Shown here: positions 63,501 through 64,000 of the stretch, one piece after another
How positions within the stretch are numbered: the stretch's first letter is position 1
Layout of the letters: every line of letters starts with the position of its first letter
Assembly: GCA_026122225.1 (NCBI GenBank)
Contig: JANEZZ010002240.1
Span: 1,302,001-1,366,000, forward strand
Direction: 5' to 3'
Source: Heloderma charlesbogerti
Lineage: Eukaryota > Chordata > Lepidosauria > Squamata > Helodermatidae
Length of the DNA: 64,000 nt
Notes under the pieces: generated by a model
Databases searched by the model: none
Told to the model about the DNA's origin: nothing
The model's input: the letters and a program-made list of their open reading frames with translations, nothing else
Translations under genes and position numbers: made by a program

Positions 63501-63558
63501 GTTTCTTCCAGCGATTTTAACTCCAACCTTGGATTCATCAAGCCCAGCATGTTGCATT

Positions 63559-64000
63559 TAGGGATGTCAGAGAATTTCGCCACGAATCTTGGGGAGGCCG
63601 AATGCGCTGGCATTCGGCCCCCTGAAATCGGTGGCAGAACGGTCTGCTGCCCCCCCGCCACCCCCGGGCTGGGACGTACCTTGGGCGAATTTTCCTTGCG
63701 GTGGCAGCTTCGGCGGCAGGGCGGCGGCGGCCGGTCTTCCGACCAGCCGCCACCACCGCCATTTCCAGTAAAAAAAACCCAAAAAAGTGATAGGCTACGT
63801 AAAGATTTACGTAGCCTATCACGGCTAGATTTTTAAAAAATACCGTGATAGGCTACGTAAACCTTTACGTAGCCTACCACGGCTGATTTAAAAGAAAAAA
63901 AACCCCGTGCGTACGCAAATGGCGGCGCCCATGGGCGCTGCCATTTGCATTCCTTATTTTGACACGTCTTAGTCTACATAAATATTTACGTAGACTAAGA
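63559..64000. mobile_element. hAT hairpin-array element, type 1 (copy L), cut by window end
   Basis: Left tip TAGGGATGTCAGAG with left flank GTTGCATT (63,551-63,558). Arm with GGAGGCCGAATGCGCTGG and CATTCGGCCCCCTGAAATCG, as in copy A; GTACCTTGGGCG is the complement of a mutated outward AAGGTACGT. Hairpins P1 63,787-63,823, P1 63,843-63,881, P2 63,912-63,950, P3 63,969-64,000. The rest lies outside. Confidence 0.9.

Larger units (their letters stand above)
60452..63558 (-). pseudogene. RTE/BovB-like LINE fragment, minus strand, with two nested hAT elements
   Basis: The minus strand, read right to left, covers the middle and C-terminus of an RTE ORF2: INNLR with a damaged catalytic site (SDDTTLMAES instead of YADDTTLMAES, near 61,520), AVTDFVFLGSKI (61,330), then CIVKAMVFP (61,180), and after copy J the end MLRKVEGKRKRSRPRARW to SRKRLNE (60,458-60,640). 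Copy K cuts it just before INNLR; LGLMNPRLELKSLEET lies beyond at 63,501-63,550. The divergent C-terminus shows it is a different RTE lineage from the BovB at 52.6 kb. Confidence 0.8.

Overview
This is a stretch of vertebrate nuclear DNA, almost certainly from a squamate reptile. The evidence is the mixture of BovB/RTE, CR1, L2-type and L1 LINEs, a Sauria-type SINE, MIR-like SINEs, LTR retrotransposons and very many non-autonomous hAT DNA transposons. I find no convincing host protein-coding exon, no rRNA or tRNA gene and no CRISPR array. Nearly all open frames are transposon relics or frames running through microsatellites. I cannot name the species. Layout: 0-14 kb is old single-copy DNA with scattered hAT MITEs (1.9, 3.6, 3.9, 12.5 kb) and CR1 tails (8.8, 11.6 kb). 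14.6-18.1 kb holds a hAT copy whose left tip has grown into a minisatellite, then a near-intact L2-type LINE. 18.8-34 kb mixes solo LTRs, palindromic MITEs, an old MIR, CR1 fragments and simple repeats. 34-38.6 kb has a third L2-type LINE broken by two hAT elements, two related AT-cored hAT elements and a BovB 3' end. 40-47.3 kb is a nest of hAT copies in a CR1 and in a solo LTR; an uninterrupted paralogue of that LTR lies 2 kb away. 47.4-51.5 kb is an L1-like LINE on the minus strand, split by an L2-type LINE that still has a 546-codon reverse-transcriptase frame. 52.6-56.1 kb is a nearly full-length BovB with a CR1 tail inside it. 57.1-58.0 kb and 60.4-64 kb hold more hairpin-array hAT elements; the last block is a minus-strand RTE with three hAT insertions, one carrying a further, unrelated hAT. 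The dominant theme is one superfamily: about 23 elements whose tips read TAGGGATG...CATCCCTA. Most complete copies are flanked by matching or near-matching 8-bp direct repeats, the hAT signature. Three interior types share these tips. Type 1 has an interior built from a mirrored series of short hairpins (alternating TGATAGGCTACGTAAA and ACGCAAATGGCGGC palindromes). Type 2 has an AT-rich foldback core. Type 3 is about 400 bp with little hairpin structure. Many arms of types 1 and 2 carry an outward-facing splice-donor-like GGTAAGT or GGTGAGT. I consider the type 1 hairpin arrays the most unusual system in the window. All calls come from reading the sequence alone; repeat names are family recognition, not database matches.
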